From Firmicutes bacterium ADurb.Bin146 (lineage in GTDB: Bacteria; Bacillota; Clostridia; DUPQ01), in contig MWDI01000021.1 of the NCBI GenBank assembly GCA_002070475.1, positions 1 through 64,000 of the forward strand: a stretch of 64,000 bases of DNA, given 5' to 3'. The translations under genes and the position numbers were made by a program. The notes under the pieces were generated by a model. The model worked only from the letters and a program-made list of their open reading frames with translations. It had not been told where the DNA came from and searched no databases. Shown here one piece after another: positions 17,623 to 27,280 of this stretch (positions are counted from its first letter, which is position 1; each line of letters begins with the position of its first letter).

Positions 17623-19381
17623 GTCAATTATCTTACTTTTAATGATTCTATGTTTAGTGTTGATTTGTGGATGCTCTAATAAAAATTCAAATACCCCTAT
17701 TGCTTCAGAAAAAGGTGTTTATGGTGATTTTTTATATGTAATTGAAGATTCGTCTATAACCATAACAGGATACACAGGCCATAATGAAACAGTATCAATA
17801 CCTTCAGATATTGACGGTTATCCTGTAAAAGCAATAGATAATGAGGTTTTTAAGGAAAGGACTGAAGTAGTAAATATCATCATACCTGATTCAGTAACTC
17901 ATATAGGATATGATGCCTTTAAAGGGACAAAATGGTATGACGAGCTTGATGATGAATATGTAATTGTCGGAGATGGAGTATTAATAAAGTATAACGGATT
18001 GGAAAAAGGTATATTAATACCTACATCAGTTAGAAATATATCCACATGCGCTTTTAAGGAAAGAGAAGATATTTTGACAGTAGAATTGCATAAAGGTATA
18101 ACTGTCATCCCTGACTATTGTTTCTATAACTGCTCGAAATTAACTGGTGTTTATACAACAGAACAGATTGAATTTATTGGAGAAAGTTCTTTTGAGGGGA
18201 CATATATATATGAATTTATTATACCTGAAGCTGTTAATGAGGTCTCAAGAAAAGCTTTCTATAACTGCGTAAACTTAAACAGAGTGGTCCTACATAATGG
18301 CATAGTAAAGATATCTGATCATGCTTTCGGTCAGTGCAGTTCACTGGATGAAGTTAATGTAAAAGGATACCAGAATGCACAGATGGATTATCAATATGGC
18401 TTAAAAGGTTCAATAGTATTGCCGCGAAGTATTAAAAGTATAGGGGAGAATGTATTTGAAGGTTGCAGCAGTATTAAAAATTTATCAACGATTCATATTA
18501 AAGAAGGAATAAAAAGCATTGAAAAAGAAGGATTCAAATATATCGAAAGGCCAGGTTATGTATATATTCCCCAGTCAGTGACTCATATAGATGAAGGAAT
18601 GTTTAATGATTATCCGGATATAGCCTTAATGGTTTATGAGGATTCATATGCCAAAGAGTATGCAAAGAATAACAGCTATAGTTATTACATACGCCCATCT
18701 GATTTTACTGACAGCCTGTTTGAGAAAATATTGAGAACAGGATTTAATGCTTTGGGTTGGGAGTTTACATATGAGAATATGTTAAAGGTTGAAAGTATAA
18801 TTATCTATCCCTATTTTGCTTTATCTGACGATATAAAAAATGCTTACTACAATGTTGCAATAAACAGCGATAACTTCATTGCATATGTTGAAAATGATGG
18901 AGTGACAAAGATTGAATCACTAAATGATTTGAAATATTTCAATAATCTTACTTCATTGGAGATACGCTCTTATACGGGCATAAGCGATCTTGGTTTTATC
19001 TTGTCATGTCCCTTACTAAGCACGCTTTCTATAAATAATTCGAAAATTTCGGATATAGGTTTAGTTACGCAGTTAAAAGCGCTAAAAGTATTGAGTCTGG
19101 ATAATAACCCTATAAAGGACTTTACTCCTATTCAGCAACTAACGGATTTGGAATTTCTTTCACTTGAAGGAAATGGTATAAAGAATCTTGTATTCTTATC
19201 AGATCTTACCAAGCTTGAATTCTTAAGTTTAAAGCACAATGAAATTGAAGATGTGTCACCTTTATCAGTCTTGCATAATCTTAAATATCTGTATCTTGAT
19301 GATAACAATATATATGATATTTCTTCTTTAAAAGACCTTATAACGACAAAAATCACTATAACTGATAATCCTGTTGATTAA
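17570..19381 (+). CDS. LRR lipoprotein with BspA-like and internalin-like repeats
   Basis: The protein has about 604 residues. I start at the ATG at 17570 (17576 is equally possible); an in-frame TTG at 17501 is less likely. Before a long hydrophobic stretch with lipobox LICGC there is only a short basic segment. Residues 55-360 hold BspA-type LRR_5 repeats (VVNIIIPDSVTHIGYDAF, VVLHNGIVKISDHAF). Residues 455-600 hold internalin-type 22-residue LRRs (LKVLSLDNNPIKDFTPIQQL, LEFLSLKHNEIEDVSPLSVL). Fusing both repeat types in one chain is uncommon. The role is probably surface binding to host or glycan ligands. The 5' end overlaps the upstream gene by 53 nt. Confidence 0.75.
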   Translation: MHMEIQEKSVPWYAHRGKSIILLLMILCLVLICGCSNKNSNTPIASEKGVYGDFLYVIEDSSITITGYTGHNETVSIPSDIDGYPVKAIDNEVFKERTEVVNIIIPDSVTHIGYDAFKGTKWYDELDDEYVIVGDGVLIKYNGLEKGILIPTSVRNISTCAFKEREDILTVELHKGITVIPDYCFYNCSKLTGVYTTEQIEFIGESSFEGTYIYEFIIPEAVNEVSRKAFYNCVNLNRVVLHNGIVKISDHAFGQCSSLDEVNVKGYQNAQMDYQYGLKGSIVLPRSIKSIGENVFEGCSSIKNLSTIHIKEGIKSIEKEGFKYIERPGYVYIPQSVTHIDEGMFNDYPDIALMVYEDSYAKEYAKNNSYSYYIRPSDFTDSLFEKILRTGFNALGWEFTYENMLKVESIIIYPYFALSDDIKNAYYNVAINSDNFIAYVENDGVTKIESLNDLKYFNNLTSLEIRSYTGISDLGFILSCPLLSTLSINNSKISDIGLVTQLKALKVLSLDNNPIKDFTPIQQLTDLEFLSLEGNGIKNLVFLSDLTKLEFLSLKHNEIEDVSPLSVLHNLKYLYLDDNNIYDISSLKDLITTKITITDNPVD

Positions 19382-19384
19382 CTC

Positions 19385-19432
19385 TTAGTGAACTATTCCT
19401 CATTTTCTGTTACAATTTCGGTATAGGTGGGT
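19385..19432. repeat. 48-bp direct repeat, right copy, with promoter and ribosome site
   Basis: It matches 16583-16630 (43 of 48). This copy ends in TATAGGTGGGT and the MFS start codon follows 2 nt later, so its 3' part is the ribosome site. It also contains TGTTACAAT, an extended -10-like element, with a weak -35 (GTGAAC) 17 nt upstream. The right copy may be the original promoter of the MFS gene. Confidence 0.85.
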
Positions 19433-19434
19433 TT

Positions 19435-20634
19435 ATGGAACATAGGAAGATATCATTAGGTTTGAATATTAAGTATGGAGTGATGCAGGCTCTTTACTGG
19501 ATGGGTTTTGTAGCAACATACAATTATGCTGCGTATTATCTTTCAGACAAGGGATTTAACAGTTCGGATATAGGGCTTATACTTGCATTTGCAAATATAT
19601 TTGCAGCACTTTTACAGCCACCTATAGCAGCATATGCTGACAAAGCATCCAAATCAAAATTAAAAAGCATAATATGGATATTATCCTCAGCAAATCTTTT
19701 ATTAACTGTCTTAATACTGACTGTTAAAGGATACCCGTATCTTACAGCGATATTCCTGATGCTCATAATATCCTTTATACTTACTCTTCATTCCTTTATT
19801 AATTCCTTTGCAATGGAATATGCAAACAAGGGAATACAGTTAAATTTCACAATATCAAGAGCAATAGGTTCTTTAGGTGCTGCTCTTTCTTCTTTAGGTA
19901 TAGGATTTATAGCTTCAAGATTCGGACCTGAAGCGGTTCCTCTAACATATCTTGTTATGTTTATTCTCATTGTGATTGTCGTAATATCATTTAAACCAGC
20001 AGATAAGTTTGGAACTTTAGCTGATGTGGAAAAGCCTGCATATACACCACCTACAGGCGCTTTTAGGTTTTTGTGGAAGTATAAGAAGTTTGCAGGACTC
20101 TTGCTTGGCGCAACCTTTATATTTACCAGCTACAATATGGTTATAAACTTCATGATAAATATAGTGGAAAGATTAGGTTACGGGACATCTGAAATGGGAA
20201 CAGCTTTGGCAATAGCGGGATTTTTGGAAGTACCCGGTATGGCTCTATATATAATATTGGTAAAGAAAAGAAAATGCAGTACCCTGCTAAAGTTATCTTC
20301 TGTATTCTTTACAGTAAAAACATTAGGTGTACTTTTATCAGGAAATATTTATCATGTGTATGCTGCACACATAACCCAGCTATTATCTTTTGCCATATTT
20401 GTACCAGCTTCTGTTTACTATATAAACAACCTGATGCCCGATAACGATAAGATAAAAGGGCAGGCATATATGACCACAACTATTACATTAGGCGGAGTTT
20501 TGGGTAGCCTGTTAGGAGGAACATTGATAGATGCTTTATCAGTACCTTCCATGTTGTTAATTGCTACAGTAATATCTGCTTTAGGAACTTTGCTTATGAT
20601 TTTATTCACGGAAAAGGAAAAAGTAATCTGCTAG
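19435..20634 (+). CDS. MFS transporter (MFS_1-like, sugar-type)
   Basis: The protein has 399 residues and 12 predicted helices (first near 15-37, last near 375-393). The N-terminal half has GFNSSDIGLILAFANIFA, and the A-DK-S loop follows the second helix as in LacY/NupG-like porters. It lies 12 nt upstream of a GH2 glycosidase, so uptake of an oligosaccharide that the enzyme cuts is a reasonable inference. The start ATG is preceded by AGGTGGG from the direct-repeat copy. Confidence 0.8.
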   Translation: MEHRKISLGLNIKYGVMQALYWMGFVATYNYAAYYLSDKGFNSSDIGLILAFANIFAALLQPPIAAYADKASKSKLKSIIWILSSANLLLTVLILTVKGYPYLTAIFLMLIISFILTLHSFINSFAMEYANKGIQLNFTISRAIGSLGAALSSLGIGFIASRFGPEAVPLTYLVMFILIVIVVISFKPADKFGTLADVEKPAYTPPTGAFRFLWKYKKFAGLLLGATFIFTSYNMVINFMINIVERLGYGTSEMGTALAIAGFLEVPGMALYIILVKKRKCSTLLKLSSVFFTVKTLGVLLSGNIYHVYAAHITQLLSFAIFVPASVYYINNLMPDNDKIKGQAYMTTTITLGGVLGSLLGGTLIDALSVPSMLLIATVISALGTLLMILFTEKEKVIC

Positions 20635-20646
20635 AGGAGGCTTTAT

Positions 20647-23046
20647 ATGATAATTTATTTAAATGACGACTGGCGTTTCTATTCATCAATGGATTCAAAA
20701 GAATATGAAACAGTCAGACTGCCGCACAGTAATGTTGTTATGCCTTTTAATTGTTTTGATGAATCAGTTTATCAGAAGGTATCAAAGTATGAAAAGAGTA
20801 TTTATGCTGATGATTTATGGAAAGACAAAACAGTATTGATTACTTTTTTTGCTGTAGCTCATCAGGCTAAGGTATATATAAATGACAGGCTTGTACATAT
20901 CAATAACTGCGGTTATACAGCTTTTACACTGGACATATCCGAATATCTTGAATTTGAAAAGGACAACAGAATAACAGTTATTGCTGATGCAAAAGAGACA
21001 TTAAACCAGCCTCCTTTCGGTAATGTTATAGACTATATGACCTATGGTGGCATATACAGGGAAGTATATATTGAAGTCAAGGAAAAGACGCACATTAATG
21101 ACGTATTTATTATTGGAAAAGCACAAGGAAATGACGGTTTATCTGAGTTTACAGCAGAGATTGAAATTGTTGGGAACATACCTGAAAGTGAATATGAAAT
21201 CGACTTTTCGATCTATTCTATTAAAGACAATACAAGGATATTCGAAGAGACATATATGTTTAAGGGAAAACATATAAAAATAACTGAAAAGATAAAAGCC
21301 GAAAACTGGGATATCGATAATCCTAACCTTTATCGAATTACAGCAAAGTTGTACCATGATGAGAACTATTTAGATGAATACAGTGACAGGTTCGGATTTA
21401 GAAATGCAGTGTTTAAGAGTGACGGGTTTTATCTTAATGGGAATAAAGTTAAGATAATAGGGCTTAACAGGCACCAGTCTTATCCATATACAGGGTATGC
21501 GATGCCTAAAAGAGTACAGATAAATGATGCGGATATATTAAAAAACGAACTGAACGTAAATGCGGTCAGGACATCACATTATCCGCAGAGCAAGCACTTT
21601 ATAGACAGGTGTGATGAAATAGGGTTGTTGGTATTTACCGAGATACCAGGATGGCAGCATATAGGGAATGAGGAATGGAAAAAAGTTGCTATTGAAAACA
21701 CCAGAAACATGGTGAAGCAGTACAGAAACCATCCAAGCATAATACTCTGGGGTGTCAGGATAAATGAATCTGCAGATGATGATGAGTTTTATACCAAAAC
21801 AAATATGGCAGCAAAAGAAGAAGATCCGAACAGACAGACCGGCGGTGTAAGATGCATCAAAAAAAGCAGCCTTTTGGAGGATGTCTATACATACAATGAT
21901 TTTACCCATAACGGTAAAAAGCATGTAATAGCTAAAAAGAAAGATGTGACGGATAAGGATGTCCCATACCTCATAACAGAATATAACGGGCATATGTATT
22001 CAACAAAGATGTTTGATGACGAGTCACACAGGACAGAGCATGCACTTCGTCATGCAAGAGTTGTAAATGCTGTAATGGGGGATAATAGTGTTGCAGGATG
22101 TTTCGGGTGGTGCATGAACGACTACAATACTCATAAAGATTTTGGAAGCGGAGACAGGATATGTTATCACGGGGTAATGGATATGTTCAGAAATCCAAAG
22201 GATGCCGCATATGTCTATTCTTCACAGACTGATAAATATCCAGTGCTTCATGTAGCGACTTCCTTGTCAAAAGGTGATTATCCGATGGCTATGACAAAAA
22301 GCATATGGGCATTTACAAACTGTGATTATGTCAAAATGAGTATTAATGGAAGACATATAAAAGACTTCTATCCTGGCAGGAAGAGATTTACAGACTTAAC
22401 ACATCCTCCTATAGAAATAGATGATTTCACAGGTGATATATTAACCAAGGATCTTAAATTCAGTGAGTATTCATCAAAAGTTATTAAGAAGCTCTTATCA
22501 TATATATTTGTAAACGGGCCGGAACATCTACCGATAAGATACATGCTTATGATGGCGACAGTACTACTAAGAGAAAAGCTTACAATCAATAAACTGACAC
22601 AAATAATCACATCACATGTAGCAGGCTGGGGAGATAATGTGAAACGATATGTGTTTGAAGGTGTCAAAGACGGAAAAACAGTTGTAACGCAGATAAAAGA
22701 GCCATTAAAACAGATGAAATTGATCCTCTCAACAGACACAGCAGTATTAAAAGAAGAAGAGACATATGATGTAGCATCGGTAAGGATAAGAGCAGTAGAC
22801 CAGAATATGAACCTTTTAAACTACTGTAATGAACCTTTAAGAATAGTTACAGAAGGTCCGATTAAAGTTATCGGTCCGGATAACATATCACTAAAGGGCG
22901 GATGTGCGGGCGTATATGTTAGAACTGATAAAAGGTGTGGGAGAGCAGTCTTAAGAGTAATAGGCAGTGAAACATCAACAGAAACAAAGTTTCTGTCAGA
23001 AATAGAGTTTCTTGTAAGCTGCAAGAAAGAACGGCAGATTGACTAG
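20647..23046 (+). CDS. GH2 family glycosidase (beta-galactosidase/glucuronidase-like)
   Basis: The protein has 799 residues and no signal. It has the GH2 order: jelly-roll sugar-binding domain (about 1-155, ending TYGGIYREVYIEV), Ig-like domain, TIM barrel from about 265 (GLNRHQSYPYTGYAMPKRVQ, RTSHYPQSKHF) and a C-terminal DUF4982-like part. The acid/base Glu374 is in GVRINES and the nucleophile Glu445 in LITEYNGHM, in the expected spacing. It has a GAGGAGG ribosome site and pairs with the MFS gene. Beta-galactoside or beta-glucuronide specificity cannot be told from sequence. Confidence 0.9.
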   Translation: MIIYLNDDWRFYSSMDSKEYETVRLPHSNVVMPFNCFDESVYQKVSKYEKSIYADDLWKDKTVLITFFAVAHQAKVYINDRLVHINNCGYTAFTLDISEYLEFEKDNRITVIADAKETLNQPPFGNVIDYMTYGGIYREVYIEVKEKTHINDVFIIGKAQGNDGLSEFTAEIEIVGNIPESEYEIDFSIYSIKDNTRIFEETYMFKGKHIKITEKIKAENWDIDNPNLYRITAKLYHDENYLDEYSDRFGFRNAVFKSDGFYLNGNKVKIIGLNRHQSYPYTGYAMPKRVQINDADILKNELNVNAVRTSHYPQSKHFIDRCDEIGLLVFTEIPGWQHIGNEEWKKVAIENTRNMVKQYRNHPSIILWGVRINESADDDEFYTKTNMAAKEEDPNRQTGGVRCIKKSSLLEDVYTYNDFTHNGKKHVIAKKKDVTDKDVPYLITEYNGHMYSTKMFDDESHRTEHALRHARVVNAVMGDNSVAGCFGWCMNDYNTHKDFGSGDRICYHGVMDMFRNPKDAAYVYSSQTDKYPVLHVATSLSKGDYPMAMTKSIWAFTNCDYVKMSINGRHIKDFYPGRKRFTDLTHPPIEIDDFTGDILTKDLKFSEYSSKVIKKLLSYIFVNGPEHLPIRYMLMMATVLLREKLTINKLTQIITSHVAGWGDNVKRYVFEGVKDGKTVVTQIKEPLKQMKLILSTDTAVLKEEETYDVASVRIRAVDQNMNLLNYCNEPLRIVTEGPIKVIGPDNISLKGGCAGVYVRTDKRCGRAVLRVIGSETSTETKFLSEIEFLVSCKKERQID

Positions 23047-23070
23047 ATGTTTCTGATGACAATCTGACTA

Positions 23071-24750
23071 TCAATTGTTAATAATAAATTGAATGTCAGA
23101 AAAGACAATATTATTGTCAACCCAAGTTAACTTATCTTCATAATAACCAACAGACATATTAATTCCTATGGCAGCTGACACGTGTACTATTACTTGATTC
23201 ATATCTGAATCAAGATCATAGGCAATAAGAGAAGCATAACCCAAAAAATCAAAGTATGTTATATTTTCATTGTAATCAAAAGTATAAGTGTATTTGTTAC
23301 TCATGTCGTCATTAATATAAAAGTCAAGTTTAGCTTTGTTGTCTTCGATATATACTCTTGAATCAACATAACTTCGCAAGAGCTGTCCTACATCCCGGTT
23401 CGTAAGAGTAACCATTTCTTCCATGCTAGAGCTATTTATTATATGAAGATCTGTATCAATTGCTCCTGTCCCCCCGCCTATAAATATTGATATTACAATT
23501 TCATTTAATCCATCATCATTGACATCTATAAGCTTTATGTCAATACCTAGCTCATATTTATTTATCTCGTCAAAGTAGTTAGGCATAGTCCAATCAGTGT
23601 ATAGACCAATCTTATCGGTATATTGTAATGCGAATATATCCGGTCCGCCGTTTTCTGTAATATATGAAACTGGGTCATGCAGAAGAGATAAAGTAATACT
23701 GTTGTCTTCTGACATACTGATTATCTCTTTTACAGATACAGTATCGAAATTGTCCTTGTTAAGCTCCACTTTCCTTGTATAATGGCAGGTATTCACTTTA
23801 TATTCCTTACCCTCTTGAGCTATTGTGTATTTATCTGTCCCGTATGTTACTTCGACTATGTTCTCCAATCCTAAATCAGAAAGAGTAACCTCTTTTTCGT
23901 TCTTGATATCAATAAAGCACACACTTTGAGTTAGTTCATCTACTGCGGTTTTCTCCAAAAAGTTCAAAACAATTTCATCATTTCCATTCTCATTTACATC
24001 CAATACATTAAAATACAGTCCTCCAAATTCAAAGTGCTTTCTATCTAGTATCCTTATTATCTTGTTGGGTTCATAAACTTTGATATAAATGTCACTGTAA
24101 TTATTGTTGCTGTCCTTTTTCAATGCACATATTTCAATACCTTCTCTTTTGTTTATAACTGTTTTCTTATCAAATATATCAGGGTCAATCTTGGATTTAA
24201 TAACTGTCTGTAAGTTATATGATGTCTCATCAATAACCATATTCTCTTCTGATGACTGATGTTGGATGGAAACATTAAGGTCTTCAGGATTCAGCAGTGT
24301 AAAGCTATACTGGTCAAAGAACAGCATATTCTCTTTGATTTCGTCTGATGCTATCTTCTCATAATATGTAACGGAAAATATATCTCTATCTTCATACAAT
24401 GACAGATTAAATAGTCTTGAGTCTTCTCTTTCCATTTCTTTATCGGCAAATATTCTTACCTCATCAAAAATCCATTCCTTGTCTTTATACACAAACTTGA
24501 TTTCAGTATAGTTGTCGAGATTGTCTTTGCTTTTCCCATATACTTTGATATTATTCGATTCGGTTTGCAAATACTCATTGGAAGACTCTATTTCCCCTAT
24601 AAGTATGTAATCTGATACATCATCAACAGGAGGAGTGCTTACGACACTACTTTCTTCTGGCAGCTCCTTATTATTGCAGGCTGTGAAAATTAATATGAAT
24701 ATAAGAATAATTGCTAAAAATACTGTGGTTTTAACAGATGATTTTTTCAT
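23071..24750 (-). CDS. Lipoprotein with VCBS/FG-GAP-like repeats, end of cassette 3
   Basis: The protein has 559 residues with a lipoprotein signal (LIFTAC). Calcium-loop-like motifs LDVNENGNDEIVLNF and IDVNDDGLNEIVISIF, and YDLDSDMNQVIVHV near the end, recall FG-GAP/VCBS repeat propeller proteins. No catalytic site is seen. It is 193 nt downstream of the cassette 3 permease on the same strand, so it may or may not be co-transcribed. It is convergent with the GH2 gene. Confidence 0.65.
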   Translation of the reverse strand: MKKSSVKTTVFLAIILIFILIFTACNNKELPEESSVVSTPPVDDVSDYILIGEIESSNEYLQTESNNIKVYGKSKDNLDNYTEIKFVYKDKEWIFDEVRIFADKEMEREDSRLFNLSLYEDRDIFSVTYYEKIASDEIKENMLFFDQYSFTLLNPEDLNVSIQHQSSEENMVIDETSYNLQTVIKSKIDPDIFDKKTVINKREGIEICALKKDSNNNYSDIYIKVYEPNKIIRILDRKHFEFGGLYFNVLDVNENGNDEIVLNFLEKTAVDELTQSVCFIDIKNEKEVTLSDLGLENIVEVTYGTDKYTIAQEGKEYKVNTCHYTRKVELNKDNFDTVSVKEIISMSEDNSITLSLLHDPVSYITENGGPDIFALQYTDKIGLYTDWTMPNYFDEINKYELGIDIKLIDVNDDGLNEIVISIFIGGGTGAIDTDLHIINSSSMEEMVTLTNRDVGQLLRSYVDSRVYIEDNKAKLDFYINDDMSNKYTYTFDYNENITYFDFLGYASLIAYDLDSDMNQVIVHVSAAIGINMSVGYYEDKLTWVDNNIVFSDIQFIINN

Positions 24751-24943
24751 AAGTTACCTTCTTTCATATATCCTATCCTTCTCATACATACCATTAATCT
24801 TACATGAAATTAGTTATGCAAGCTCGAAAAATCAAAAAACTCTTGATTACTTATTCTCTTAGTAATAAGAAAAATATTACTTCAGAAGATGAATCTTCCA
24901 TTTAATTATATCTTATAGTCTAGAGTATTAAAAATTCAATAAA

Positions 24944-27280
24944 CTAATAAGTTTTCTTATTAAAGCAAAATCGAAGTTTTTCTTTATTGAACTTAAAATA
25001 TAATACTATAAAAACTAGTATACACACAATAATAATAATTAATCCCTGCATTAATAATGCATCATCATATGATATCAGCTTATTGCCATATAAGAATACA
25101 TTCATAAATAAATCAGATAATATATTGACCCCTGAAAAAGATAAGAATGCTGGAACAACAAAAATAAACAATGATATAGATGCAGTTACTACAGTCTCCC
25201 CTGTCATATGAGAAATAAGATTGATAAATGTTGCTATCATAAGTACCCCTATAAACTTAGATAGAAATAAACAGATAAAATACTCCAAAATAGATATATT
25301 CAATGGTATATTTGCAAAATCCGTTATGCATGCCATTGGAGCATTTAGACAGTTAAATCCGCTTTCTTTCATGAATTTGTGAATATAAGGAATATATACT
25401 GCTCCTAATACAGTTAAAGAAATAATAAGCGTGATTATTTGTTTATACCAAAATGTTCTTTTTCTGCCATAAACAGTATATGTTATTACATCATATGTAT
25501 TGTTTTTTATCTCATTAGCAAAAATATCTGACATACAAAGCACTATAAGAATTGATACATATAATGCGGTAAGTCTTGTGGTGCTTCCGTCGGTGAAGAA
25601 TTCCTTATATCCTTTTTCATAAATAAAAGAAATATTCTGCTTAATGTTCAGATCATCTGTTGATTCATAAATATTATGAAGCCTTTTATCGTGTGCAATT
25701 ATGGACATTATGACTTCAATCTGGTCAGCATATGAGTCATAAATATCCTCTCTTTGCATTTTTCGGACATCAAGAAGATTTTCTTCCAAAAACTCGGATT
25801 TGGAACTAGATATCGGACCTTCAAGAACATCTATATACTTCATATGTATAAATTCCTTTTTTGTCAACATCTCAATAGGTTCAAGAGGTCTTACCGTTAC
25901 AATCTGGAATATGAAAAAAATAAGAAGTATAATTAATGCTGGATTAATTATCAGGCTTTTATATACTTCATACTTAAAGATTCCCGCTTTTGGTATTATT
26001 TTTACCTTTTTAAAGCGAAAGACACCAGATTTTGAATATATTTTTGCTTTTTGCTTTTCAAAAATATTTATGCATATATAAAAAACTGATGCAGTGCCAA
26101 ATAAAACAGTGATATAAAACAGAGGATATAAAGATACCGGATAATTAAGCAGATTTATATTCAAATAATCACTTACTATCTTACTTGTATTTAAAAAATA
26201 GTATGCGTTTATATATTTAAAGACATTGAAAAATGATATTGATGAAATTACTCTATTTAATATAAAGGATATTCCCATAAACCCCAAAAAAACAGATATG
26301 CCAATAAGAGAATCATGAACAGAAACGAAAATCAACATTATTACAGATGCAATGAATATCATAGCAAGAACCGTAAGCAGCATATGCAATATTAAATATA
26401 GACTAACACTGATTCCAAAAATAGATGATTTTAATCCGTAAACTGATTGGATTGGCATTGATATATCACCAAAACCATATATGAACAGACTTATGATATA
26501 TGATGATAATACAGTTACTATTACACATACGGACACAAGGCAAACCATACTTATCATTTTAGAGGACATAAGAAATTTTCTTCCTCTTTTCATTGTCTTA
26601 AGAAGCTCAATATTGTTGTTATCTCTGTCTCTTACAAATATCTGTATGCAAATAAATATGCTTGAAACACACAAAAGCATGGGAGTAATGCTGTTGCCAG
26701 TTGCACATATAACTCCATTTGAACTGTTAAAACGGATATCTGAAACATTAAGGTTATTATAGTCATCAGCAGTTTTTGTTGCATTTCTGATAGTAAAAGG
26801 AGTATCACTGAATAAAGGTGACTGATTCAGCTGAGAAGCACGGTTGTTTATAGACTTCATGTATTCATCATATGAATATACGCTTTCAACCTCCATGAGT
26901 TTGTGTCTGAATATACTTAAATCCTTATGTATAATACCTGTATAACTATCATAATTACCTTGATTATATCTACTCAGCAGTTCTATAATGTTGTAATCAG
27001 GATATTGCTTTTCTAATGAATTAATACTGCTTTGTTGGTTCATATAGGCAATGGTATGAATTATGATATGTTCATTGAGATAGGTAACCGCTTGTAATTC
27101 GTCCATGCTCATAAGTTTATAATCAATTTTTCTTATACTGCTAATATCCGCATCAAATTCGAAATTAATTCTTTCTTGAATATATAGTGTCAACATATTT
27201 ATGATTACAAGACAAACCAGAAATATTACTGTAGTCTTATTAAAAAAAGTTTTTCTTAATTCATAACTTATCAGATTCAC
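24944..27280 (-). CDS. ABC-2 type permease, fused two-half form, cassette 3
   Basis: The protein has 778 residues from a GTG start overlapping the ATPase stop (GTGA). It has the same two-half design as the 768-residue permease of cassette 2: a first helix (about 17-34) with a long outer loop, five helices (about 200-390), then a second first-helix (about 460-478) and a final set of helices ending near 770. The juxtamembrane motifs RDRDNNNIELLKTMKRGRK and FANEIKNNTYDVITYTVYGRK match the ABC-2 coupling position. Substrate unknown. It works with the 301-residue ATPase. Confidence 0.8.
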   Translation of the reverse strand: MNLISYELRKTFFNKTTVIFLVCLVIINMLTLYIQERINFEFDADISSIRKIDYKLMSMDELQAVTYLNEHIIIHTIAYMNQQSSINSLEKQYPDYNIIELLSRYNQGNYDSYTGIIHKDLSIFRHKLMEVESVYSYDEYMKSINNRASQLNQSPLFSDTPFTIRNATKTADDYNNLNVSDIRFNSSNGVICATGNSITPMLLCVSSIFICIQIFVRDRDNNNIELLKTMKRGRKFLMSSKMISMVCLVSVCVIVTVLSSYIISLFIYGFGDISMPIQSVYGLKSSIFGISVSLYLILHMLLTVLAMIFIASVIMLIFVSVHDSLIGISVFLGFMGISFILNRVISSISFFNVFKYINAYYFLNTSKIVSDYLNINLLNYPVSLYPLFYITVLFGTASVFYICINIFEKQKAKIYSKSGVFRFKKVKIIPKAGIFKYEVYKSLIINPALIILLIFFIFQIVTVRPLEPIEMLTKKEFIHMKYIDVLEGPISSSKSEFLEENLLDVRKMQREDIYDSYADQIEVIMSIIAHDKRLHNIYESTDDLNIKQNISFIYEKGYKEFFTDGSTTRLTALYVSILIVLCMSDIFANEIKNNTYDVITYTVYGRKRTFWYKQIITLIISLTVLGAVYIPYIHKFMKESGFNCLNAPMACITDFANIPLNISILEYFICLFLSKFIGVLMIATFINLISHMTGETVVTASISLFIFVVPAFLSFSGVNILSDLFMNVFLYGNKLISYDDALLMQGLIIIIVCILVFIVLYFKFNKEKLRFCFNKKTY

